NCBI GenBank assembly: GCA_000510425.1
Contig: AZKM01000006.1
Span: 62,001-126,000 of the forward strand
Origin: Eubacterium nodatum ATCC 33099
GTDB taxonomy: Bacteria; Bacillota; Clostridia; Peptostreptococcales; Anaerovoracaceae
DNA length: 64,000 nt
Direction: 5' to 3'
The notes beneath the pieces are model-generated. The model saw only the letters and a list, made by a program, of their open reading frames with translations, was not told where the DNA came from and searched no databases. Positions 55,179 through 63,102 of this stretch are shown in pieces. Numbering within the stretch: the first letter of the stretch is position 1; the number at the start of each line of letters is the position of its first letter. The position numbers were made by a program, and so were the translations under genes.

Positions 55179-55427
55179 TTATTTTTCTTGCTTAAAACAT
55201 ATTACCTTAACCATATCTACACTCATATAGTCAAAATCATTTTCTTGCCATGCCCTTATAGAATTGTATGTCCAATATTTCTCATCATGATAGTTTTTGC
55301 CCGACTTCTTATTTATCTCAATCCAATAGTTTATCTGTTGCAATACTAAGGCTTCATTTAACCCTAATGCTCTTGCTAATGCTTTATTTGCAACAATAGG
55401 CTGTTCGTCAAATAAATACATACTCAC
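55179..55427 (-). pseudogene. Element replication-type protein, truncated, copy 2
   Basis: A GTG at 55427 with GGAGGG six bases upstream starts SMYLFDEQPIVANKALARAL and continues GLNEALVLQQINYWIE. This is the N-terminus of helix-turn-helix replication-organiser-like proteins of Firmicutes integrative elements. After VDMVK the frame ends abruptly (VICFKQEK), where homologues continue for more than 100 residues. It is the better copy of the fragment at 45084-45325. Confidence 0.65.
55213..55370 (-). repeat. Diverged direct repeat, copy 2
   Basis: Counterpart of 45172-45325; this copy lacks the internal stop codon. Confidence 0.8.
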
Positions 55428-55503
55428 ATCATTCCCTCCTTTCTTTTCAGTTTTTAGCATGAAAAAAGACGATAGCATTTTCTCTATCGCCTCATTAGTT
55501 TCT

Positions 55504-55785
55504 TTATATTTCTTTCAATCTATCTCTTGCAAATTCAATATATGCTATAACCCATAATGCAATTTTAGGTAATCCATAGGGACTTATCAAAAATGCTATT
55601 ATTAGTGCTTGAATAAAAGTAGTTGTGTCTTTTTGCACAAGTGCTGCAATCGAACCTAATACCACTAAGAATGATAATATTCCTAAAATCATTCCACTAA
55701 CGCTGATTATGAATTTTAGAAAAGAAATTAGTATTGATAGAAGTAATATTATTGGGAACAAAATTATTTTTAATATCCATCTCAT
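55504..55785 (-). CDS. CD1845-like small membrane protein of integrative elements
   Basis: Ninety-three residues with three hydrophobic stretches and the typical start MRWILKIILFPIILLLSILISF and tail PKIALWVIAYIEFARDRLKEI. Such proteins recur in conjugative transposons of clostridia without known function. GGAGG precedes the ATG. It lies between element fragments. Confidence 0.6.
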   Translation of the reverse strand: MRWILKIILFPIILLLSILISFLKFIISVSGMILGILSFLVVLGSIAALVQKDTTTFIQALIIAFLISPYGLPKIALWVIAYIEFARDRLKEI

Positions 55786-55803
55786 AAATACCCTCCATTT
55801 CTA

Positions 55804-56163
55804 CTAAATCATTTTAAAATGCCTTAAAGCATCCATGATAGCTTCCTCTTTTTCCGGTGTGCATTCCGGAATAATCTGTTTCTCTTTTTTCGATTTATTA
55901 TAATGCTTCCTCAGTACAATTCCACACTTCTTTTTAATCTGTGCAATATAGAGTGTTGAAACCTTTAAATTAAATTTTTCTAATATATATTCTTTGATTT
56001 GTGCATAAGTAGCTTTACTTTCAACACTTGTCAAATCAAGCTCATCAATTGGAAGCTCAACACTAATATGTCTTTTTGAGTCCAGTTTGGAAAGCAGCAC
56101 GACCACTTCCACATGTTTATCATTGTCCAAACTTATTAACGATACCCTATTGAGAATCGACAA
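55804..56163 (-). pseudogene. RlmD-tail-like fragment, copy 1
   Basis: One hundred and nineteen residues. HVEVVVLLSKLDSKRHISVE matches the end of the 23S rRNA (uracil-C5)-methyltransferase family. DLTSVESKATYAQIKEYILEKF and PECTPEKEEAIMDALRHFKMI match an extension often found with it in clostridial elements. The methyltransferase body is absent and the only upstream start is a TTG five bases after the reverse transcriptase stop. The 3' end of rlmD-like genes is a known integration target of several Firmicutes elements. Confidence 0.6.
56056..56096 (-). repeat. 41-bp perfect direct repeat, copy 1
   Basis: Identical to 59407-59447, same orientation, within otherwise diverged paralogous fragments flanking the reverse-transcriptase module. 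Confidence 0.9.
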
Positions 56164-56168
56164 TTGCC

Positions 56169-57698
56169 TTATCTATATTCAGATTTCAAGAATGAAACTT
56201 TATTCTTTTTCATTGTGCCCCACTCACCAGATACTTCTTCTAAACATTCATATACAAACAGCCAATATTGATCCATTTCACCTTTATCTTTCAATTCTTT
56301 TGCATACTGTTTCAACTGTTTTACCTCTGATTTGAGGTTATTCTTTTTGCAATAAATAAATGCCATCAACATCAATATACAATCTTGAGAACTTTTAATG
56401 ATTTCAATATCAATACTGTCAATTTTAAAGTTTGAGTCAATTGCATATAACAAAGCAAATGAACATGCTTCATAGTTATTTTTGTGAATATATCTTTCAT
56501 AAATCATATTTGCATATTTTGAGATTTGATTAGTATCTACTTTATACTTCTTAAAAATATATTTACCTAATATCGGCACTAGATACGGATACAATAATGA
56601 TAAAGACACAACAGTTTTAACTAAATATTCCTGTGCATTTTTTGTCAAGTTAAAATCTTTAAGTGCTTTTATCGCATATAATACTATCGAATTATTATCA
56701 GTATTTTCTGAAGTTAATTTTATTATAAAATCCATGAACGATTGAATTTCTCTATAATCGACATAATCCTTGAATTTTTGAAATGTGACCATGTAATTTT
56801 GTATTTTATGAACCCATGTTTCAACAACACAAATTGGAAGTTCATATATTTTTGTTTTCTTGTGATTCAGTAATAAATCATATTTTCTTAATTCTCTGTT
56901 TAAGTCAATAATAAAATTGTCCGCATCTTCTTTCGTGTTAACATAGCATATATAATCATCTATATTTCTTATATAAGAATCATATTTTTTTGATAATTCT
57001 TCGTCTATTGCACATAGAATTATTTCTGACAATACATTAGAAGTATGTGGACCTATTAAAAGTCCATGTGTTTCTCCATTTTTTGAAATCTGCGCAAAAT
57101 GATCTATTTGATTGTACCATTCTTCCTTTTTACGTGTATTATCTTTTGCCACATCTTTTCCAACGAGTGCCCATGGAATTGCATGTGTATATATACTGGG
57201 ATAACATTTTGAAATATCCGCATGAACCATATACCTTTTTCCTAAATAAATGTCTGGTTCAGGAGTCCCATCATCTATCCAATTCTTATAATTCATCAAA
57301 AACAGCTCTTTTGTTTCCTTCATTTTTCTAATATGAATACGGCTAATTATTCTTGGTTGTCCTTTTGTTTTTTTCTTAAAATATTCAGTTAATTTCGTCC
57401 AATGCTTCATCAGTGTTTTGCATAACAGTTCATGTCCCATTGGAGTAGGGATACCAATATTTCTTGGAACATTAGTATTTCTCATGCTTTCATAGTTAAT
57501 GTATCCTCTCCAATCATCTGAAAATGTTTGCTTACGAATATTTTTACAATAGTTTAAAAATAAATCACCTGCGAATATAGGAGGTAACTTCTCTGAAAAC
57601 ATTCCATAAGAAACAAGCCTATCATATAATTCATCATCCTTTATTTCTGACATAAAATCATAATAAATTTTCAATTTTTCAGATCTCCAATTCTCCAC
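56169..57698 (-). CDS. Reverse transcriptase, Abi/DRT-like
   Basis: The 509-residue protein has an RT core: motif A HADISKCYPSIYTHAIPWAL (Asp161), motif B HGLLIGPHTSNVLSEI (about 211-226) and motif C RNIDDYICYV with Ile-Asp-Asp (245-249). About 250 C-terminal residues are helical and of unknown type, the size pattern of abortive-infection and defence-associated RTs rather than of group II introns or retroviral-type enzymes. No maturase, endonuclease or retron RNA was recognised. It starts nine bases after the AlbA_2/Schlafen gene, so the two form an operon. The exact defence class cannot be set by eye. Confidence 0.82.
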   Translation of the reverse strand: MENWRSEKLKIYYDFMSEIKDDELYDRLVSYGMFSEKLPPIFAGDLFLNYCKNIRKQTFSDDWRGYINYESMRNTNVPRNIGIPTPMGHELLCKTLMKHWTKLTEYFKKKTKGQPRIISRIHIRKMKETKELFLMNYKNWIDDGTPEPDIYLGKRYMVHADISKCYPSIYTHAIPWALVGKDVAKDNTRKKEEWYNQIDHFAQISKNGETHGLLIGPHTSNVLSEIILCAIDEELSKKYDSYIRNIDDYICYVNTKEDADNFIIDLNRELRKYDLLLNHKKTKIYELPICVVETWVHKIQNYMVTFQKFKDYVDYREIQSFMDFIIKLTSENTDNNSIVLYAIKALKDFNLTKNAQEYLVKTVVSLSLLYPYLVPILGKYIFKKYKVDTNQISKYANMIYERYIHKNNYEACSFALLYAIDSNFKIDSIDIEIIKSSQDCILMLMAFIYCKKNNLKSEVKQLKQYAKELKDKGEMDQYWLFVYECLEEVSGEWGTMKKNKVSFLKSEYR

Positions 57699-57707
57699 TC
57701 ATCAACT

Positions 57708-59123
57708 TTAATCCACTTCCCAATGACCATTTTTCCCTTTACCAACATACTTAATATTAGGAATGTCTTTTATATATCTTGTAATAGTTTTTTCACTAAC
57801 TCCTAATATCATAGCTATATCTTTGCGGCTCACTCTATTGTCCACTTTAATCATATCTTTGATTATGTTTTCAATTTCTTCGAGGGACATTCGAGAGACA
57901 TCTTGAGGGACATTTCGAGAGACATTCTCTCCACCCACCTTTTGTGTCGCTATCTTCTTTAGAGGAATAACTGTTCTGAATATATCTCCTTCCTCAAATA
58001 ACGGATTTTGTCCTGAATAAAGCTGTGTGTACTTATAGGTATTTCTCATTCCTGAACCAAGTTCATCTGCAAGACCTATTTCTCTAAACACCTTTGATAT
58101 AGCTGGATTTTTGGGAAATGGCTCAAACTTCTGCAAATCTAACGCTCCCATACCATGAGCCAAGTTACTGTTTTCAACAGTGATTTTCTCATCATCAATA
58201 ATCATCTTTGCAGGATACCCACTTGAATAATCTCTATGAGCCAATGTATTGGAAACTATCTCTCTAAGTATCCTATCTCTTGCGTTGACATTTACAATTC
58301 CGTCCAATACAAATAAATCATTCAAGTGCTTCTGCCCAAACTCAATAAGCCTGTCATAACTATCAATCAGATTTGTTATGACAACATCTCTATCATCATA
58401 TCTATCCTTATTTTCAACCCTGAATATTGCATCAGTTTTGTGTTGCGGAAGAACGGACATAATAGAGTTGTCTTTTCCAAATAGCAAAATAGCAGCTAAT
58501 GTGATTCCTTCACGCTTTGTTTCCGGATCTGTCAGTATCAAATTGGCACTTCTAAGAAGCTCCTCATTACTCATATTTTCCCAAACATGATTTTTATTTC
58601 GGGAGACAGCCATTTTCTTGGCTTTAGCAATAACAGAAGCATCAAGAAAATCAATATCAAGATTCGGATATACTTTATTTACAAAATAGCTTCCTTGTTT
58701 TCTTGCATATAACTTATATACAAGTTCAGAATGATCTGTGATGTTGATGTCCCCTTCATAAGACCTATCCCAAATTCTTCCGTTATGTCTGCATACCTGA
58801 TAACCTTCTGGAACTCTGATGTAAATTACTTTTTTCTCGTCTATATCAAAGACTTCAGGAAGCAAATAAAGCGGTGGATACATCTTTTGCGGATTATTGA
58901 TTGCCGTAGTAAATTCTTTAATCACTTTATCAACTTTCTCTTTACTAACACCAACAATCTCTCTTTTATCATTTACACCAAGTAAAATATGTCCGCCATT
59001 TCTATTATTGAAAGAGCATACCGTATCAAAGACATCTTTGGTTAAAGCATTTTTAGATTCTTTAAACTCAACATCTATCTTCTCTCCATTTTGAATTAGC
59101 TGCTTTATCTCTTTAGAATTCAT
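57708..59123 (-). CDS. AlbA_2 (Schlafen-like) ATP-binding protein
   Basis: The 471-residue protein starts with an AlbA_2 domain (about 1-135): KIDVEFKESKNAL, CSFNNRNGGHILLGVNDK, IYIRVPEGYQVCRHNGRIWDR. A middle region follows, then a GHKL-type ATP site ILREIVSNTLAHRDYSSG (about 285-302). The C-terminal helix-turn-helix is VSRKDIAMILGVSEKTITRYI (split across 435-455). Such proteins are called divergent AAA4 or transcriptional regulators and are frequent in defence islands. It is the first gene of the two-gene unit with the reverse transcriptase. Confidence 0.85.
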   Translation of the reverse strand: MNSKEIKQLIQNGEKIDVEFKESKNALTKDVFDTVCSFNNRNGGHILLGVNDKREIVGVSKEKVDKVIKEFTTAINNPQKMYPPLYLLPEVFDIDEKKVIYIRVPEGYQVCRHNGRIWDRSYEGDINITDHSELVYKLYARKQGSYFVNKVYPNLDIDFLDASVIAKAKKMAVSRNKNHVWENMSNEELLRSANLILTDPETKREGITLAAILLFGKDNSIMSVLPQHKTDAIFRVENKDRYDDRDVVITNLIDSYDRLIEFGQKHLNDLFVLDGIVNVNARDRILREIVSNTLAHRDYSSGYPAKMIIDDEKITVENSNLAHGMGALDLQKFEPFPKNPAISKVFREIGLADELGSGMRNTYKYTQLYSGQNPLFEEGDIFRTVIPLKKIATQKVGGENVSRNVPQDVSRMSLEEIENIIKDMIKVDNRVSRKDIAMILGVSEKTITRYIKDIPNIKYVGKGKNGHWEVD

Positions 59124-59142
59124 ATCTAGCCTCCCATATCCG

Positions 59143-59463
59143 CTAAAAACCGTCTTTAATCATCTTAAAATATTTCAAAGCATTCAAAATAGCTTCTTCC
59201 TTTTCAATTGGACACTGAAAAACTTTCTGATTCTCATTTTTTGAAATATTATAGTGTTCCTTAACGTCTAAACCGTGTTTTCTCTTAACCTGTGCAATAT
59301 ACAGTGTAGATACCTTAAATCCATACTTTTCCAAAACATAATTTTTAATTTGTTCATAAGTCGCCTTACTTTCCGCACTTGTTAAATCCACCTCATCAAT
59401 TGGAAACTCAACACTAATATGTCTTTTTGAGTCCAGTTTGGAAAGCAACGTGATTACCTCCAT
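59143..59463 (-). pseudogene. RlmD-tail-like fragment, copy 2
   Basis: Paralogue of the fragment at 55804-56163: MEVITLLSKLDSKRHISVEF, DLTSAESKATYEQIKNYVLEKY, then CPIEKEEAILNALKYFKMI. The methyltransferase body is again missing and no ribosome site precedes the first ATG. Together the two copies bracket the AlbA_2 / RT pair. Confidence 0.6.
59407..59447 (-). repeat. 41-bp perfect direct repeat, copy 2
   Basis: Identical to 56056-56096; candidate recombination core on the far side of the AlbA_2/RT module. Confidence 0.9.
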
Positions 59464-59542
59464 ATGTCGTATATACACTAATATATCAACCGAATTTTTG
59501 TTTATTTTTATGTGAATTTATATCAGGATAAGTTATTGATTT

Positions 59543-59571
59543 TATAGCTTTAATGGCTAGTCAAAGCTATA
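59543..59571 (-). terminator. Hairpin after the HNH gene
   Basis: Nine-base arms TATAGCTTT and AAAGCTATA (59563-59571, 59543-59551) with an 11-base loop, 12 bases past the HNH stop. The U-tract is weak. Confidence 0.5.
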
Positions 59572-59582
59572 ATCAAGTCCGA

Positions 59583-60164
59583 TTACTCTTTTTTTTCAAA
59601 TAATATTTTCTTCAACTCATCTATAGCCTTATCTAATTCTAAGTATTTCATCAGTTCCTCTGATGTGAGCTTATCCTTAATTTCAAATAAATTTTCCTTT
59701 GCATTAATCAATTGACTAATTTTCCATATTTCCTTCATCGGGCGCATATCAAACCTAAACGCATTTTTATACATGTATTCCCCAACACTTGTATAGAATT
59801 TAATATTACCTTCTTTGTCTCTGCCTAAATGCGTATCATATTCTTTTAATGCAGGATCTACAAATCCAACCTCTCCATCATTGGGTTTATCTTTATTTTC
59901 TGTTGGCCATTTGCCGAGTTTTTTTCTATTGCATGTGAAACAAGAATATACTAAATTTGAATAATCAAGTTTTCTACTTGAATCTATTCTTCCAGGAACG
60001 AAATGATCTGGTTCAAAGCCTTTTGTTGTAACCTCTTCAGGTTTACCACAATAACCGCATATATGTTTAAAGTCTTCTCTCAATTTAGGAACATATTTTT
60101 TATAGTCATTTTCTTGATTTACATCAACACTTCTACTAATTTCATTTTTTCCATGTATTCGCAT
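59583..60164 (-). CDS. HNH endonuclease
   Basis: The 193-residue protein has an HNH core with structural zinc: CGYCG (Cys36, Cys39), the catalytic-type EPDHF (Asp53, His54), Asn70 in DYSNLVYSC, and CFTCNRKK (Cys75, Cys78, Asn79). The remainder is helical. It starts five bases after the receiver gene and ends the operon, so it is the likely DNA-cutting effector. It resembles nucleases of bacterial defence systems generally; no exact family is claimed. Confidence 0.85.
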   Translation of the reverse strand: MRIHGKNEISRSVDVNQENDYKKYVPKLREDFKHICGYCGKPEEVTTKGFEPDHFVPGRIDSSRKLDYSNLVYSCFTCNRKKLGKWPTENKDKPNDGEVGFVDPALKEYDTHLGRDKEGNIKFYTSVGEYMYKNAFRFDMRPMKEIWKISQLINAKENLFEIKDKLTSEELMKYLELDKAIDELKKILFEKKE

Positions 60165-60169
60165 ATTTT

Positions 60170-60787
60170 TTACCTGTTTTCGACTTCCTCTACCAAAATA
60201 TTTACTCTTCCAAGTATTTCATCAATTTTCTGATTAACTTCGCTACTTAAAAGCTGAATTGGCAAGTCATCTACTTCACCATATGCACGTAATAATTTAT
60301 ACAGATCTATAAATTGTTCTTCTTCTATTGCTGATATAGAACCATTTTTCTTTGCTTTGAGCAGTTCCTCATAGTCGATATGATATTTATGTAACCTATT
60401 TTCAAAAACATCAACAGCCTGTTTGATTTTTCTTACAAATTCTTCTATATCATCTGCGGCTAAAACATTTCTATCTTCAATCAAATTTATAATTACTAAA
60501 TTTTCATGTATTGATTCTTCAGGGTAATTAGTTAATATTAAGCATGGTAAATCAGGGACTTTCGCATTTATGTAAGCAATTAATTCAGTCCCCAAAAACT
60601 TAAATTTATTATTAAGTTTATAGTCTATAATAAAACATTTAATACCATTAGATAAAAGCCACTCTATCATTTCTAGCATTTCAGTAATGCCATCTGGATA
60701 TAGTAATTCAATATCTTTTCTTGCTAAACGTACTCGATAATCCTCATATGAATCTCGATCATCATCAATAAATCCTATTCTATACAT
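60170..60787 (-). CDS. Response-regulator receiver protein without DNA-binding domain
   Basis: The 205-residue protein opens with a receiver fold: acidic pocket FIDDDRD (Asp8-10), phospho-acceptor Asp55 in CFIIDYKL, and Thr86 in LILTNYPEE. The conserved late Lys is unclear. Residues 120-205 are helical with no helix-turn-helix. It lies 15 bases after the double-GHKL kinase and five bases before the HNH gene. It could relay a phosphate signal from the kinase half to the nuclease. This linkage is inference from gene order. Confidence 0.8.
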   Translation of the reverse strand: MYRIGFIDDDRDSYEDYRVRLARKDIELLYPDGITEMLEMIEWLLSNGIKCFIIDYKLNNKFKFLGTELIAYINAKVPDLPCLILTNYPEESIHENLVIINLIEDRNVLAADDIEEFVRKIKQAVDVFENRLHKYHIDYEELLKAKKNGSISAIEEEQFIDLYKLLRAYGEVDDLPIQLLSSEVNQKIDEILGRVNILVEEVENR

Positions 60788-60802
60788 GTCAGTCCTCCAC
60801 TT

Positions 60803-63088
60803 CTATTTCTTTATTAATTTTATAGTGGCATAGAATCCAGAAGTATGTTTCGTATTATCGGATAAATCTATACTTCCATTATAGTCAGCAACAGTTCTAT
60901 TTATAATCCACATCCCCATACCAGTGCCAATAGTTTCTCCTATTTCATTTCTTCTATCACTTTCCATAGGTTCTAATATTTTCCTTGGATTATTTTTATA
61001 TGCAAGAGATAACCCTCGTCCAGAATCACTGTATTTGATAATAATTTCTTTTTCTAAGTCAGATACTACAATTTTTATACTCTTATTATCTGAAAAACAG
61101 GATTCAAAAGAACTAACACTATTAGCAATCAGATTACTAAAAATGCTTTCAATATCATAAGGAAAACATTTTAATTGTATTTCTGATCCTTGAAATTCTA
61201 AATCTATTGAAACGTTTTTAAGTGTTTCTTTCCATGACTTTACAGTCTGTGATATCAGAAGATTTAAATCTGTTTTTTTCATAGTTCTTTTATCACGCGT
61301 TACAGAACCTATTGTTACCTTGAACCATGAATTTAATGATTCTCTCATTACACTAGCTTCATTTACATATTTTAACCCAGCTTGCAAGTTACTATCTAAT
61401 TCCAAAGCTTCTTTAGCCATAACAATCTTTCTGCTTAGCTTATGAGTTATATCTTTAATTTCGTGGACATAAGTGTTAGTAACTATACCAGTTGTAGCTA
61501 ATGTTCTTAGCAATCTATTCTCATCTTCTAAGTTTTTAATAACTGTATCTTTATGATCTAAAACAGTTTTAGCTTCTTCTGGATCTATAAAACTTTTAGC
61601 AGATTCTAATTTTTGATTGCGTTCACTGCTATCACCTAAAAATTTCTTATCTTCTCTAGCTGCTTTTGCTTCTTCTGCCTTCTTATTAATTTCAGCTTGT
61701 ATCCTTGCAGCTTCCATTATTTTATCATAGCGAGCATCTAACTTACGAAAAACATATTGCCTATCTTTTTCAAATTCCTGAATCACATTAATTAAAAATT
61801 CTTTTAACAATACAAATTCCTTTGTTTCTACAATACCTTCTCTGTTAGATTGATCTGGTAATGTAATATTCATACGAGAAATAAAAATTGATCCAATTAT
61901 TTGATCAGTATTAACCCGCCACGCACCTGTTTGATGAGAAGGTGCAGCAGGAGATTTGTTTTTTCTACCAGCCAATAGTAGCCAGTCATAATCAGATGTT
62001 TTGGGTTCTCCATAAGGTCTCACTCTAAAACTATCTCTATATATTTTTATTCCCCCAAAAATATCCCTCTTATTATTACGATTATTGGACAATTTATAGA
62101 AATATTTTTCAGCATCTGTTTTTGAATAAATCGCTTTTTTAAAATACAAAACTCCGGAAAATTCACCTATTGTATTTTTTAACTGCTCCCCACGTTTTGG
62201 TAGCATATGTGCAAAGTTTGTTTCTATACAAATATATTTGCCTTTAAAATACTGTTCATCTTCTGAAGTAAATTCAGCTTGTGTAATTATTTCATCAAAT
62301 CTATCACCAAAGTCAAATTCATTTCTATGTATCTCAATATAAGTTTTTCCATCTATCAGAACATTAAATTTAATTTTATAATCATAAGAAAAAGCATTCG
62401 CAACATCTAATACCTTAGCATCTTCACTAGAGTTTTGTTCATCAAAAAAATATACTTGAAATTCACTTTTCATTTCATATGGTATTAATGTTATTAAATC
62501 GTCCTTGATTTTTTTTATAACATTATCATTCCATGAGTCTCTTAAAGAAGTTAACCTAAAAATAGTTCCCGTGTTTTTTAAGTTATTTAATATTATATTT
62601 TTTACTTCGTAATTAATAACTTCATCAAGAAACCCATCTATTGATACAGTTGGTTCATATAAATCTGCTGTTACATCTGTAATATTATCACTCTTTGAAA
62701 AATCCTCCCAATCAACCTTCCAAATTAACTTTCCTTCCGCAGAAGCAGTAAACATTTCACATGTATCAGATATCCTGTCTAAAGCAAACCTTCCAATTCC
62801 TTTTGCTCCAGTTTGTACTCGACCTGATTTACTAATAAATTGTTTCTTTTTTGTCGATCTTCCAATAGTCATCCAGTGTTTTATAATGACATCCTTTGTC
62901 ATACCGCAGCCATTGTCTGCGATATATAACGAATTAGTTGTTTTTTCATAATACAAGACACAAATCGTAGCATCTGCATCATATGTGTTTTTAACTAATT
63001 CAATTATGGCACCGTTTAATTTTGATACATTTTCTCGTCCTATTAAACGAGCTGTATAAGCATCTACATTGAATGATATCTTCGCCAT
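60803..63088 (-). CDS. Double-GHKL protein: MORC/MutL-like ATPase fused to histidine kinase core
   Basis: The 761-residue protein has two ATP sites. The first (residues about 20-180) is of the Hsp90/MutL/MORC kind: IIELVKNTYDADAT (Glu30, Asn34), ADNGCGM (58-63) and TGAKGIGRFALDR (93-104). A middle domain and a coiled coil (about 430-530) follow. The second is a histidine-kinase core with H-box TYVHEIKDITHKL (His542), N-box IFSNLIANSV (649-658), DSGRGL (688-693) and GTGMGMW (721-727). It starts 14 bases after the methyltransferase gene and precedes a receiver gene. MORC-like GHKL ATPases linked to restriction-modification genes are known; fusion to a kinase core with its own receiver is unusual. 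Confidence 0.88.
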   Translation of the reverse strand: MAKISFNVDAYTARLIGRENVSKLNGAIIELVKNTYDADATICVLYYEKTTNSLYIADNGCGMTKDVIIKHWMTIGRSTKKKQFISKSGRVQTGAKGIGRFALDRISDTCEMFTASAEGKLIWKVDWEDFSKSDNITDVTADLYEPTVSIDGFLDEVINYEVKNIILNNLKNTGTIFRLTSLRDSWNDNVIKKIKDDLITLIPYEMKSEFQVYFFDEQNSSEDAKVLDVANAFSYDYKIKFNVLIDGKTYIEIHRNEFDFGDRFDEIITQAEFTSEDEQYFKGKYICIETNFAHMLPKRGEQLKNTIGEFSGVLYFKKAIYSKTDAEKYFYKLSNNRNNKRDIFGGIKIYRDSFRVRPYGEPKTSDYDWLLLAGRKNKSPAAPSHQTGAWRVNTDQIIGSIFISRMNITLPDQSNREGIVETKEFVLLKEFLINVIQEFEKDRQYVFRKLDARYDKIMEAARIQAEINKKAEEAKAAREDKKFLGDSSERNQKLESAKSFIDPEEAKTVLDHKDTVIKNLEDENRLLRTLATTGIVTNTYVHEIKDITHKLSRKIVMAKEALELDSNLQAGLKYVNEASVMRESLNSWFKVTIGSVTRDKRTMKKTDLNLLISQTVKSWKETLKNVSIDLEFQGSEIQLKCFPYDIESIFSNLIANSVSSFESCFSDNKSIKIVVSDLEKEIIIKYSDSGRGLSLAYKNNPRKILEPMESDRRNEIGETIGTGMGMWIINRTVADYNGSIDLSDNTKHTSGFYATIKLIKK

Positions 63089-63102
63089 GGTAATTTCCCT
63101 TC

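Noticed and set aside
56169..57698. Group II intron or retron
   Set aside because: No maturase or endonuclease motifs, no intron RNA domain V-like hairpin and no retron msr/msd-like inverted repeats were seen next to the RT.
60170..60787. Ordinary DNA-binding response regulator
   Set aside because: The C-terminal 85 residues lack a helix-turn-helix pattern, so a transcriptional role is not supported.
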